Source: Pseudomonas spelaei (GTDB taxonomy: Bacteria > Pseudomonadota > Gammaproteobacteria > Pseudomonadales > Pseudomonadaceae). From it: a DNA stretch of 64,000 nucleotides. The notes beneath the pieces are model-generated. The model saw nothing but the letters and a program-made list of their open reading frames with translations. It was not told the origin of the DNA and did no database searches. Both the position numbers and the translations under genes were made by a program. The stretch lies in assembly GCF_009724245.1 (NCBI RefSeq), contig NZ_WNNK01000001.1, forward strand, positions 1 through 64,000, read 5' to 3'. Numbering within the stretch: the stretch's first letter is position 1; each line of letters begins with the position of its first letter. Positions 1-10,249 of the stretch are shown in pieces.

Positions 1-57
1 GTGGTAGAAGCAAAAGCAAGGCCCAGCAAGGGCCAGAGCGAAAGCAGATCTGCTTTT

Positions 58-146
58 CTGTGGGAGCTGGCTTGCCTGCGATGGCATCACCTCGGTGTTC
101 CTGAAAGACCGAGTTGCCTACATCGCAGGCAAGCCAGCTCCCACAG
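58..146. repeat. REP doublet (REPIN), type A
   Basis: Two 26-bp arms (58-83 and 121-146) are perfect reverse complements, starting CTGTGGGAGCTGGCTTGCC, and enclose a 37-bp loop. The same arm recurs six more times in the window, always between genes. This is the known pattern of Pseudomonas REP doublets, which are non-autonomous elements mobilised by a RAYT transposase. No RAYT gene is in the window. Confidence 0.93.
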
Positions 147-245
147 TCGACCGTGCTCGCTTTTGATCTTGCCTTTGCTCCACACCACTCAAGCCGGCCG
201 GTAGGCCGCTGTGTTCTTGATCTGCTTTTGAGGTTGATCTTAGGC

Positions 246-465
246 GCCCCGTTAAACCACGATGGCTGAACGCAGGCATTGGTCCGTGGGTAAACCGGCA
301 GGACGCCGGTTTAGCCGCACTGGGCCATGGATGGCCCATTGCGGCGGCCCACGGAGTAATGCCGGAGTGAGGGCATGCCGAGCCTAAGCGAGGCACCGAG
401 TGGTGGGGCAAGAGCCTTTTGGTTACTTTTGGGCTCTTTTCAAAAGTGACCCGCTGTAAGAGCGG
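246..465. repeat. folded intergenic element, probably a dispersed Pseudomonas repeat
   Basis: Nested inverted repeats are visible. The outer stem is GCCCC 246-250 with GGGGC 405-409, plus ACCAC 256-260 with GTGGT 400-404. An inner stem pairs GGCATT 275-280 with AATGCC 358-363 and TCCGTGGG 283-290 with CCCACGGA 348-355. It encloses two hairpins, 291-299/305-313 (9 bp) and 321-327/332-338 (7 bp). Further hairpins lie at 382-385/391-394, 410-416/432-438 and 451-455/461-465. I recall near-identical text in other Pseudomonas genomes, so a dispersed element or structured RNA is more likely than a coding region. No ORF here looks real. Confidence 0.6.
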
Positions 466-577
466 AACCAATAGCCGCCGTGACCGCAGCAACGGATATG
501 CACACCACACCACACCACACCAACCCAACCACCTGATCAGCTATAGTGCCCGACGACTCTGGATAGGGAGACCCTCC

Positions 578-1702
578 GTGCGAATCGCACTCATACTGTC
601 CGCCTGGCTGCTCTGCCTGACCGCCCAGGCCGCCCCGGTAGACGTGGCCAGCCTCGACCGCAGCACCTGGCCCGAAAAGCTCAGCAGCCCAGCCCTGTTC
701 GACGTCGCGTCCCGCGCAGAAATCCTGATGTTCGCCCATGCCTTGCTGGCCAGCGAAGCCCTGGATGAACCCGGACTCAAACAGCGCCTGGGTCTGAAAA
801 ATATCAACCTGGCCTCTATTGATGACCTGCGCCGCCAACTGTGGCAGCGGCTGCTGGAGAACTACACATTTGCCCAACAAAGCTGCGAGCAGGACGCCTC
901 ATTCTGCTACCTGGTGGAAAACATGGACGACCTGCGCGAGCAGGCCGGCAAGTTCGCGGTCAGCGACAACTCCTTCTATATAGGCTGGGCCGCACCCAGC
1001 CGGGCGTTCCATGAGCGCTATCTGGATGAACAACTGCGCAAGGCCGCTCTATTTCCGCAGATCAGCAGCGAGATTGCCCGCTTCGGCGACCATGAGCGTA
1101 ATGGCGATGAACTCAACGACCGGTTGTTCCTGCTGACTTTCGATGGCGGTCCGGCGCCGGTCGCTGGCAATACTGATTGGCTGGCTGACTACCTGCGCAA
1201 ACAGAAAATGCACGCCACGTTTTTTGCCCTTGGCAACAGCCTGCAAACGCGCCTGGAAAAGACGTCGCCAGCGGATGTGCAGCGGCTTTACCAAGGGCAG
1301 TGCGTGGGCATCCAGGGGTGGCAATACCGCTCCCACAGCCATTGGGTGGATTGGCAGAATTCCATCACCCGTAGCGCCAGCCTGGTGCAGAACCTGTTGC
1401 CGGAGAACTACGTGCCGTTGTTCCGCCCACCCTATGGCCAACGCCGCGCTGACAGCCAGGGATTCTTCCAGTCCCAGGGGTTGCAAGTGGCGTTGTGGGA
1501 CATCGATTCGGAGGACGAAGCTGGCAAGCTCAGGGCCGACGAATCCGCCCAGCGGGTGCTGACATTGATGCTGTTGTGGCGTCGTGGGGTGATCGTTTTT
1601 CATGACACCCAGGACAAGGCACGGGTGGCATTACCCTGGCTGTTGCAGGCGACGGCTGAAAGTGGACTTGGCTGGCAGGATTGCCGGGAAGCGTTTCGCT
1701 GA
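578..1702 (+). CDS. exported polysaccharide deacetylase (CE4) family protein, divergent active site
   Basis: 374 residues from a GTG start at 578. This start gives a clean signal peptide (VRIALILSAWLLCLTAQA, then APVD) and follows GGGAGA; the open frame runs further upstream only through the repeat. The C-terminal half carries CE4 landmarks: TFDGGP (187-192, usually TFDDGP), FRPPYG, and IVFHD near the end. The usual second metal Asp is Gly190, and the HxxxH motif is replaced by SHSHW, so metal binding may be altered. CE4 enzymes remove N-acetyl groups from envelope or exopolysaccharides; whether this one is active is unclear. It appears monocistronic. Confidence 0.8.
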   Translation: MRIALILSAWLLCLTAQAAPVDVASLDRSTWPEKLSSPALFDVASRAEILMFAHALLASEALDEPGLKQRLGLKNINLASIDDLRRQLWQRLLENYTFAQQSCEQDASFCYLVENMDDLREQAGKFAVSDNSFYIGWAAPSRAFHERYLDEQLRKAALFPQISSEIARFGDHERNGDELNDRLFLLTFDGGPAPVAGNTDWLADYLRKQKMHATFFALGNSLQTRLEKTSPADVQRLYQGQCVGIQGWQYRSHSHWVDWQNSITRSASLVQNLLPENYVPLFRPPYGQRRADSQGFFQSQGLQVALWDIDSEDEAGKLRADESAQRVLTLMLLWRRGVIVFHDTQDKARVALPWLLQATAESGLGWQDCREAFR

Positions 1703-2050
1703 AAATGACAAAACGCCCGGCCCTGTTGGGGCTGAGGTTTTTTGGGGTAAAAATTGGGAGATATTTCGATACAGGCGGACTTCCGACTTTAACGGTGCTT
1801 GGGGCGCTCGCCTAGTGCTATTCGTCATCCTGAAAAATAAACTTCAAAAAAACGTCAAAGTGCTTTTTCCTGTCATGGGTTTTGCGGTATTACGAAGACA
1901 GACCGCCGAAACCTGCAACACAGGTGGCGTCTTCCAAGACACCTCTTGTGTGCACCGCACTTGACGCCCCTCAGGTGCGTTCGATGGTCAAATCGAGGCG
2001 CAGCACTGTCGCGGTATTGCGTCGACTGGCTCCCACAAAGGTGACCGAGT
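1703..2050. other. intergenic region, 348 bp
   Basis: It separates the deacetylase from the PhoH-type gene. A weak GCCC/GGGC hairpin followed by TTTTTT (about 1718-1743) could end the upstream transcript. The rest is relatively AT-rich (1745-1930) and presumably holds the promoter of the next gene. I see no repeat and no convincing small ORF. Confidence 0.4.
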
Positions 2051-3445
2051 ATGGATGATCATGGACGTAACCCTTCTTCCAACCAGCCAATCCTTTATGT
2101 GCTTGATACCAACGTATTGATCCACGATCCAAACGCGCTGCTTAATTTCGAAGAACACCACGTCGCCATCCCGATGATCGTGCTCGAGGAGCTCGATAAA
2201 CTCAAAAGCGGGCACCACAGTGTCGCCGCCGAGTGCCGTCAGGCTATCCGCCTGATCGACAAGACCCTGGGCGAAGCCTCTCCCGAGGACGTTGAGCAGG
2301 GCGTGCCGATCCAGCGTGGCAAAAGCGGATCCAAGGGTTTGCTGTCGATCCTGATGAGCAAACGCAGCGAGCCCAACAGCCTGCTGCCGGAAAACCTCAA
2401 CGACAACAAAATCATCAACCAATTGATCGACCTGCACGCGCGCGACAAGGACCTGCGCCTGGTGCTGGTGACCAAAGACATCAATATGCGCCTCAAGGCT
2501 CGAGCGTGTGGGATCGCTGCCGAGGACTACAGTACCGACCAACTGGTTGACGACGTATCGATGCTGTCCCGTGGTTATCACACCATGACCGGCTCGTTCT
2601 GGGATCGCGTCAGCAAGGTGGAAACCCGTCAGGACCATGGCCGCACCTGGCACCAGGTACAACTGACCGACAACCTGCCGGCCGTGCACATCAACGAGTT
2701 CATTATTGACGAACAGGGCTTTGTTGGCTGGATCAAAGAGATCCAGGTCGACAAGTTGCTGATCCTCGACTTGCATCAAGAGCCCCTGTTGCACCAGGAA
2801 GCCTGGGGCCTGAAACCGCGTGATATTTACCAGAGCCTGGCGCTGTATGCGCTGTTGGATCCGGACATCCACCTGGTCAACCTGACCGGCGCCGCCGGTT
2901 CCGGGAAAACTATCCTGGCCCTGGCTGCCGCCATCGAGCAGACCATGGTCACCAAACGTTATCGCCGCATCATCGCCACCCGCAGCGTGCAGGGCCTGGA
3001 CCAGGAAATCGGCTTTCTGCCCGGCACCGAAGCGGAAAAAATGGAGCCGTGGCTGGGGGCGATCACCGACAACCTCGAAGCCTTGCACATGGATGACGAA
3101 AACACCCATGGCAGCGTCGATTACATCCTCAGCAAAGTGCCGTTGCAGTTCAAATCCCTCAACTACATTCGAGGTCGCAGCTTCCAGCAAAGCCTGATTC
3201 TGATCGATGAATGCCAGAACCTCACGCCGCACCAGATGAAAACCATCATCACCCGTGCCGGCGCCGGTTCCAAAGTGGTGTGCCTGGGCAACCTGGCACA
3301 GATCGACACCCCTTACCTGTCCGCGACCAGCTCCGGGCTGACCTACCTGACGGAACGTTTCAAGGACTTCCCCAACGGCGTGCACATCGCCCTGCAAGGG
3401 GTCCCTCGTTCGATTCTGGCCGAATACGCCGAGTCGCATCTGTAA
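2051..3445 (+). CDS. PhoH family ATPase with N-terminal PIN domain
   Basis: 464 residues. The N-terminal ~150 residues form a PIN (RNase) domain, beginning with the typical YVLDTNVLIHD strand and including VLEELDKLK. The C-terminal half is a PhoH-type P-loop ATPase with Walker A GAAGSGKT at 280-287 and Walker B-like LILIDECQN. The full length matches the PIN-PhoH (YlaK-type) architecture. Such proteins are thought to act as RNA helicase/nucleases; the substrate is not established. A strong terminator follows at 3486, so it is transcribed alone. Confidence 0.9.
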   Translation: MDDHGRNPSSNQPILYVLDTNVLIHDPNALLNFEEHHVAIPMIVLEELDKLKSGHHSVAAECRQAIRLIDKTLGEASPEDVEQGVPIQRGKSGSKGLLSILMSKRSEPNSLLPENLNDNKIINQLIDLHARDKDLRLVLVTKDINMRLKARACGIAAEDYSTDQLVDDVSMLSRGYHTMTGSFWDRVSKVETRQDHGRTWHQVQLTDNLPAVHINEFIIDEQGFVGWIKEIQVDKLLILDLHQEPLLHQEAWGLKPRDIYQSLALYALLDPDIHLVNLTGAAGSGKTILALAAAIEQTMVTKRYRRIIATRSVQGLDQEIGFLPGTEAEKMEPWLGAITDNLEALHMDDENTHGSVDYILSKVPLQFKSLNYIRGRSFQQSLILIDECQNLTPHQMKTIITRAGAGSKVVCLGNLAQIDTPYLSATSSGLTYLTERFKDFPNGVHIALQGVPRSILAEYAESHL

Positions 3446-3485
3446 CCACTCTCGTCGTAGTTAGTGGCTAAATGCCACAAAACAG

Positions 3486-3515
3486 CCCGGATTTCTCGCG
3501 AAATCCGGGTTTTTT
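3486..3515 (+). terminator. Rho-independent terminator after the PhoH-type gene
   Basis: Perfect 10-bp stem (CCCGGATTTC 3486-3495 with GAAATCCGGG 3500-3509), TCGC loop, then a run of six T. Confidence 0.95.
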
Positions 3516-3767
3516 ATTTTACGCGAGATTTGTCGGTGTTTTACGGGCCAAGGGTGCTTGTGGTTTTTGTATTTATTTTGTTACATTTTTTGTCGCCGCA
3601 AACAGACGGCAACCAAAATAAAAATATTGCGTGACCCCGTCGGAAAACTACCTCACTGATTCGACGACGTTTTGAAGCCCATCGTTGGTCTTCAACGTGA
3701 TCCTGCCTATTACAAAAAGCCCGATACACCGCTCATTGATGACGCACATATCCAAAGGGAAAGGAAA
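3516..3767. other. upstream region of the autotransporter gene
   Basis: This is AT-rich DNA around 3560-3640 and is the likely promoter region. I could not place a sigma-70 pair with confidence. A longer open frame starts at 3672 but has no ribosome binding site and would precede the signal peptide. Confidence 0.35.
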
Positions 3768-6700
3768 ATGGACGCAGCAGGTAATGGTTTCACTCTGTCT
3801 CAACGCAAATACGTCACGCGCCTTAAATCGATACCCCTGACCCCTATCGCACTCGGGCTGGCCGTATGGCTGGGTCAGGGGCCAATGGCCTGGGCAGACG
3901 ACAGCAATCCTTACACCTCTCAGGTGCTGGAGTCGGCCTTCAGGAAAGCTGTTTCATCGTTTGGTCCCAACACCGATGTCTACAAGAACCTGCGGTTTGC
4001 CTATTCAGATATCGTGGACCTGGCCGCCAAAGACTTCGCCGCCCAGTCCGGCAAGTTCGATTCGGCCCTCAAGCAAAACTATGAGTTGCAGCCAGAAAAC
4101 CTGACCATCGGCGCCATGCTCGGCGACACCAAGCGGCCGTTGGACTATGCCTCGCGCCTGGATTACTACCGCAGCCGGTTATTCAGCAACAACGGCAAAT
4201 ACACCACCAATATTCTCGATTTCTCCAAAGCGATCATCGCCAATCTGCCCGCCGCCAAGCCCTACACCTATGTCGAGCCGGGTGTCAGCAGCAACCTGAA
4301 CGGGCAATTGAACGCAGGCCAGTCTTGGGCGGCCGCTACCCGTGACTGGAGCGCCAACGCGCAAACCTGGAAGACCCCGGAAGCCCAGGTCAACTCCGGC
4401 CTGGACCGCACCAACGCGTATTACGCCTATGCCCTGGGCATGACCGGCAAGGGTGTGAATGTGGGCGTGCTGGACTCAGGCATCCTCACCGAACACTTCG
4501 AGTTCCAGGGCAAGAATGCCCAGGGTCAGGACCGTGTGCAGGCGGTGACTTCCACCGGCGAGTATTACGCTACCCACCCTCGCTACCTCCACGACACCCC
4601 GGATGGCGAGTTTCAGAAGGGCGAGCACTTCAGCATTTCCGGTGAATACGACCCGGTGATCAACGACGGCCACGGTACGGAAATGTCCGGTGTATTGGGT
4701 GCCAGCCGCAACGGCACCGGCATGCACGGCATCGCCTTCGATGCCAACATATTTGTCGCCAACACTGGCGGCACCGATGACAACCGCTTCCAGGGCTCCA
4801 ACGACCTCGACTACAACGCGTTCATGGCCAGCTACAACGCCCTGGCCGCGAAAAACGTCTCGATCGTCAACCAGAGCTGGGGGCAGAACTCGCGCAACGA
4901 CGTGGAGAATCACTTCGGCAACGTTGGCGACAGCGCGGCCGATAACCTGCGGGACATGACGGCCGCTTATCGCCCGTTCTGGGACAAGGCGCACGCCGGA
5001 CAAAAGACCTGGATGGACGCCATGGCCGATGCCGGACGGCAAAACACCTTTATCCAGATCATCTCGGCGGGCAACGACAGCCACGGCGCCAACCCGGATA
5101 CCAACGCCAACCTGCCGTTCTTCAAGCCCGATATCGAATCAAAATGGTTGTCGATCACCGGTTATGACGAGACCAGCGCCCAGGTGTACAACCGCTGCGG
5201 CACGTCGAAGTGGTGGTGCGTGATGGGCGTTTCGGGTATCCCGTCCACCGGGCCCGAGGGTGAGATCATCCCCAATGCCAACGGCACGTCAGCCGCCGCG
5301 CCAAGCGTTTCCGGGGCACTGGCGCTGGTGATCCAGCGCTTCCCCTACATGACCGCAACGCAGGCCCGTGATGTGTTGCTGACCACCTCCAGCCTGCAGG
5401 CACCGGACGGCCCGGACACGCCCGTCGGCAACCTGACCGGTGGTCGAACCTACGACAACCTGCAACCGGTACACGACGCTGCGCCTGGCACGCCGCAAGT
5501 GCCGGGCGTGGTCAGCGGTTGGGGCTTGCCCAACCTGCAAAAAGCCATGCAGGGCCCAGGGCAATTCCTTGGCTCGGTGGCCGTGGCATTGCCCACTGGC
5601 ACCCGGGACATCTGGGCCAACCCGATTTCCGATGAGGCCATTCGCGCTCGTCGTGTAGAAGACACCACCGAACAGGCGACCTGGACCGCCACCAAGCAGC
5701 AAAAAGGTTGGCTTAACGGACTGCCGGCCAATGCCTCGGCAGATGATCAGTTCCAGTACGAGATTGGTGCGGCACGGGAACAGGCGACCCTGACACGAGG
5801 CAAGGACCTGCTCACCGGTGGTACCTACGTCGGCAGCCTGGCCAAGTCGGGTGACGGCGAATTGGTCCTCGAAGGCAAGAACACTTACTCGGGCAGCACC
5901 TGGGTGCGCGGCGGCAAGCTGTCGGTGGACGGCTCACTGATATCTGCCGTGACCGTGGATGGCAGCGCCGTAGGCACGCGCAACGCGGATAACGGCGTAG
6001 TGACCACCCGGGGCGGCACACTGGCCGGCAACGGTACGGTCAGCGCCTTGACTGTCAACAGTGGCGGTACTGTTGCGCCGGGTCATTCGATCGGCACACT
6101 GAACACCGGCGATGTCACCTTCAACCCAGGTTCAGTCTATGCCGTTGAAGTCGGTCCCAACGGGCAAAGCGACAAGATCCAGAGCACTGGCGTGGCCACC
6201 CTTAACGGTGGTGTCGTGACCGTGTCTCTGGAGAACAGCCCCAACCTGCTGTCCGCCACCGAGGCCCGTAGCCTGCTGGGGCAGCAGTTCAACATCCTCA
6301 GCGCCAGCCAGGGCATCAATGGCCAGTTTGCGGCCATCTCGCCCAACTATCTGTTCATTGGCACCCAGCTGAACTACCAGCCGAACCAGTTGACCCTGGC
6401 GGTGGCGCGCAACCAGACGACGTTCGCCAGTGTCGCGCAAACCCGCAACGAGCGTGCCGTGGCGGCGGTAGCCGATACATTGGGCGCCGGCAACCCGGTT
6501 TACGAAAGCCTGCTGGCATCGGACTCGGCAGCCCAGGCGCGGGACGCGTTCAAGCAGCTGTCGGGGCAACTGCACTCGGACGTGGCAGCGGCGCAAATGG
6601 CTGACAGTCGCTACATTCGTGAAGCGGTCAACGGCCGGCTGCAACAAGCCCAGGCGCTGGATTCCAGCGCGCAGATCGATGCCCGCGATAACGGTGGTTG

Positions 6701-7502
6701 GGTACAGCTGCTGGGCGGTCGCAGTAACGTCAGTGGCGACAACAATGCCAGTGGCTACACCTCGTCCACCAGCGGCGTGCTGTTGGGCCTGGACACGGAG
6801 GTAGGCGACGGTTGGCGTGTGGGCGCAGCCACCGGCTACACCCAGAGCCACCTCAATGGCGAGTCGTCTGCCTCGGCGGACAGCGACAACTATCATCTGT
6901 CGATCTACGGCGGCAAACGCTTTGATGCGATCGCCCTGCGCTTGGGCGGCGCCACCACCTGGCACCGTCTGGACACTTCGCGGCGTGTGGTTTACGCCAA
7001 CCAGTCGGACCATGAACGAGCCGACTACAACGCACGTACCGATCAAGTATTCGCCGAGGTCGGTTACACCCAGTGGACTGCGTTCGAACCCTTTGCCAAC
7101 CTGACGTATCTGAACTATCAGAGCGACTCGTTCAAGGAGAAAGGCGGCGCTGCGGCCTTGCATGCCAGCAAGCAAAGTCAGGATGCGACACTCTCCACCC
7201 TGGGTCTGAGGGCACATACCCAACTGCCGGTCAGCAGCACCTCGGCGGTGACCTTGCGTGGCGAGTTGGGCTGGGCACATCAGTTCGGCGATACCGATCG
7301 TGAGGCCTCGCTGAAATTCACCGGCAGCGACAACGCCTTTGCGGTCAATAGCGTGCCAGTTGCCCGTGACGGCGCGATTATCAAGGCCAGCGCGGAAATG
7401 GCCCTGACCAAGGACACTTTGGTGTCCTTGAACTACAGCGGTTTGCTGTCCAACCGTGGCAACGACAATGGGATCAACGCTGGATTCACTTTCCGCTTCT
7501 GA
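3768..7502 (+). CDS. autotransporter subtilisin-like serine protease
   Basis: 1244 residues from the ATG at 3768, chosen because AAGGGAAAGG lies just upstream and a long type V signal peptide follows, ending near AWA-DDS. The S8 triad is visible as Asp236 (VGVLDSGI), His302 (GHGTEMSG) and Ser508 (NGTSAAAPS). A ~200-residue segment precedes the protease domain. After ~residue 680 comes an autotransporter-associated beta-strand repeat (GDGELVLEGKNTYSG), then the ~270-residue C-terminal beta-barrel ending in FTFRF. The barrel should export the protease across the outer membrane (type Va secretion). Substrate unknown. Confidence 0.93.
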   Translation: MDAAGNGFTLSQRKYVTRLKSIPLTPIALGLAVWLGQGPMAWADDSNPYTSQVLESAFRKAVSSFGPNTDVYKNLRFAYSDIVDLAAKDFAAQSGKFDSALKQNYELQPENLTIGAMLGDTKRPLDYASRLDYYRSRLFSNNGKYTTNILDFSKAIIANLPAAKPYTYVEPGVSSNLNGQLNAGQSWAAATRDWSANAQTWKTPEAQVNSGLDRTNAYYAYALGMTGKGVNVGVLDSGILTEHFEFQGKNAQGQDRVQAVTSTGEYYATHPRYLHDTPDGEFQKGEHFSISGEYDPVINDGHGTEMSGVLGASRNGTGMHGIAFDANIFVANTGGTDDNRFQGSNDLDYNAFMASYNALAAKNVSIVNQSWGQNSRNDVENHFGNVGDSAADNLRDMTAAYRPFWDKAHAGQKTWMDAMADAGRQNTFIQIISAGNDSHGANPDTNANLPFFKPDIESKWLSITGYDETSAQVYNRCGTSKWWCVMGVSGIPSTGPEGEIIPNANGTSAAAPSVSGALALVIQRFPYMTATQARDVLLTTSSLQAPDGPDTPVGNLTGGRTYDNLQPVHDAAPGTPQVPGVVSGWGLPNLQKAMQGPGQFLGSVAVALPTGTRDIWANPISDEAIRARRVEDTTEQATWTATKQQKGWLNGLPANASADDQFQYEIGAAREQATLTRGKDLLTGGTYVGSLAKSGDGELVLEGKNTYSGSTWVRGGKLSVDGSLISAVTVDGSAVGTRNADNGVVTTRGGTLAGNGTVSALTVNSGGTVAPGHSIGTLNTGDVTFNPGSVYAVEVGPNGQSDKIQSTGVATLNGGVVTVSLENSPNLLSATEARSLLGQQFNILSASQGINGQFAAISPNYLFIGTQLNYQPNQLTLAVARNQTTFASVAQTRNERAVAAVADTLGAGNPVYESLLASDSAAQARDAFKQLSGQLHSDVAAAQMADSRYIREAVNGRLQQAQALDSSAQIDARDNGGWVQLLGGRSNVSGDNNASGYTSSTSGVLLGLDTEVGDGWRVGAATGYTQSHLNGESSASADSDNYHLSIYGGKRFDAIALRLGGATTWHRLDTSRRVVYANQSDHERADYNARTDQVFAEVGYTQWTAFEPFANLTYLNYQSDSFKEKGGAAALHASKQSQDATLSTLGLRAHTQLPVSSTSAVTLRGELGWAHQFGDTDREASLKFTGSDNAFAVNSVPVARDGAIIKASAEMALTKDTLVSLNYSGLLSNRGNDNGINAGFTFRF

Positions 7503-7514
7503 CCCAGGCTGAAC

Positions 7515-7620
7515 CCTGTAGCCGCTGCCGAGGCACGAGGCTGCGATGGGTCGCGTAGCGACCCTTTGCGGCGCTCCTGCGGCCCGCATCGCAGCCTCGT
7601 GCCTCGGCAGCGGCTACAGG
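7515..7620. repeat. REP doublet, type B
   Basis: Inverted repeat with arms CCTGTAGCCGCTGCCGAGGC... and its complement ending CTACAGG at 7620, enclosing a second GC-rich hairpin. It lies 12 bp after the autotransporter stop and is followed by CCTTTTTTTG (7631-7640), so it may also end that transcript. A second copy is at 56794-56900. Confidence 0.88.
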
Positions 7621-7710
7621 TCAGTGCGGCCCTTTTTTTGTTGGATAAACAGCCCTGCGCAAAATTGACCCACGGGTTTACAATTGCGGCTCCTGATCAG
7701 GAGTATCCCT

Positions 7711-8184
7711 GTGCTGACTCATCTCGATTCCCAAGGTCGCGCCCACATGGTCGACGTCACTGAAAAAGCCGTGACGTTCCGTGAGGCGGTGGCCGAAGCG
7801 CGGGTGCGCATGCTGCCCGAAACCCTGAAAATGATTGTCGACGGCGCTCATCCCAAGGGTGACGTATTTGCCGTGGCCCGAATCGCCGGGATCCAGGCGG
7901 CGAAAAAGACCAGTGATTTGATTCCCCTGTGCCACCCGCTGATGCTGACGGGCGTCAAGGTCGAGCTCAGTGCAGAGGGTGATGACGCGGTGCATATCGT
8001 CGCCCGGTGCAAGCTCTCCGGCCAGACTGGTGTGGAAATGGAAGCACTGACGGCAGCCAGCGTCGCCGCGCTGACGATCTACGACATGTGCAAGGCCGTG
8101 GACCGCGGCATGACCATCGAAAACATTCGCCTGCTGGAAAAGCTCGGCGGCAAGAGCGGGCATTTCAAGGCGGATGAACAATGA
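7711..8184 (+). CDS. moaC: cyclic pyranopterin monophosphate synthase MoaC
   Basis: 157 residues from GTG 7711, with AGGAG eight bases upstream. This start aligns with the known MoaC N-terminus ([15 protein letters not shown]). Family signatures PLCHPLM and [19 protein letters not shown] are present. MoaC converts the MoaA product into cyclic pyranopterin monophosphate, the first committed step of molybdenum cofactor synthesis, in the cytoplasm. Its stop overlaps the moaD start (ATGA), so the genes are translationally coupled. moaA and moaB are not in the window. Confidence 0.96.
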   Translation: MLTHLDSQGRAHMVDVTEKAVTFREAVAEARVRMLPETLKMIVDGAHPKGDVFAVARIAGIQAAKKTSDLIPLCHPLMLTGVKVELSAEGDDAVHIVARCKLSGQTGVEMEALTAASVAALTIYDMCKAVDRGMTIENIRLLEKLGGKSGHFKADEQ

Positions 8185-8423
8185 GTATCACGGTGCTGTT
8201 TTTTGCCCGTTACCGCGAAGCCTTGGACCTGGACTCGCTGGAGGTCGAAGGTGACTTCGCCACGGTCGAGGCGGTGCGCCAGACATTGGCGGCGGATCCC
8301 GGCTTTGAAGTTCTCAACGAGACGGGCTTGATGTGCGCCCGTAATGAAGAACTTTGCTCCCTCAGTGAGCCGCTCAATGACGGCGACGAAGTAGCCTTTT
8401 TCCCCCCAGTGACAGGAGGCTGA
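8181..8423 (+). CDS. moaD: molybdopterin synthase small subunit MoaD
   Basis: 80 residues, beta-grasp/ubiquitin-like, ending in the obligatory Gly-Gly (PVTGG). The C-terminal glycine is thiocarboxylated by MoeB and donates sulfur within the MoaD-MoaE complex. It overlaps moaC by 4 nt and moaE begins 2 nt after its stop. Confidence 0.96.
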   Translation: MSITVLFFARYREALDLDSLEVEGDFATVEAVRQTLAADPGFEVLNETGLMCARNEELCSLSEPLNDGDEVAFFPPVTGG

Positions 8424-8425
8424 AC

Positions 8426-8875
8426 ATGGCTATTCGTGTGCAGTCCGAGGCGTTTGATCCCGGTGCTGAAGTCAACGCCATGCACGCGGCGAATGTGGGC
8501 GTGGGTGCGGTGGTGAGTTTTGTCGGCTACGTGCGCGACTTCAATGATGGTCTCGATGTGGCGGGGATGTTTCTGGAGCATTATCCGGGCATGACCGAAA
8601 AGGCCCTCGGCAAGATCGCCGTGGAGGCCGAGCAACGCTGGCCGCTGCTCAAGTTGGAAGTGTTGCACCGCATTGGCGCGTTGGAGCCGGGGGAACCGAT
8701 CGTCTTCGTTGCGGCTGCCAGTGCCCATCGCCAGGCAGCCTTCGATGCCTGTGCGTTTGTAATGGATTACCTGAAGACGCGTGCGCCGTTCTGGAAGAAA
8801 GAAAACACCACTGAAGGGCCGCGCTGGGTAGAAGGGCGGGACAGCGATCATACCGCCGCCGATCGCTGGAAATAA
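8426..8875 (+). CDS. moaE: molybdopterin synthase catalytic subunit MoaE
   Basis: 149 residues. The conserved catalytic region KTRAPFWKKE and the SFVGYVRD and HRIGALEPGE motifs are present. With MoaD it inserts the dithiolene sulfurs into cyclic pyranopterin monophosphate to form molybdopterin. Its AGGAGG lies inside the end of moaD, which indicates coupled expression of moaCDE. Confidence 0.96.
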   Translation: MAIRVQSEAFDPGAEVNAMHAANVGVGAVVSFVGYVRDFNDGLDVAGMFLEHYPGMTEKALGKIAVEAEQRWPLLKLEVLHRIGALEPGEPIVFVAAASAHRQAAFDACAFVMDYLKTRAPFWKKENTTEGPRWVEGRDSDHTAADRWK

Positions 8876-8902
8876 TCCTTCAAACACACAACAACGAACG
8901 CC

Positions 8903-8934
8903 GTTGTAGCCGCTGCCGAAGTATGAGGCTACAC
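8903..8934. repeat. single REP-B half (degenerate)
   Basis: GTTGTAGCCGCTGCCGAAG matches the start of the type B REP arm, with no inverted partner nearby. It lies between moaE and the convergent dauA gene. Confidence 0.6.
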
Positions 8935-8959
8935 GTTCGCGAGCAAGTCCATGCAGGGG

Positions 8960-10232
<1,273 letters not shown>

Positions 10233-10249
10233 GTTTATTGCGTTTGCGC

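Noticed and set aside
1..204. 67-codon open frame at the left edge
   Set aside because: It runs straight through a REP doublet and has no protein-like features.
1988..3439. 483-codon open frame antisense to the PhoH-type gene
   Set aside because: Shadow of codon bias; composition is His/Gln/Val-rich as expected of an antisense frame.
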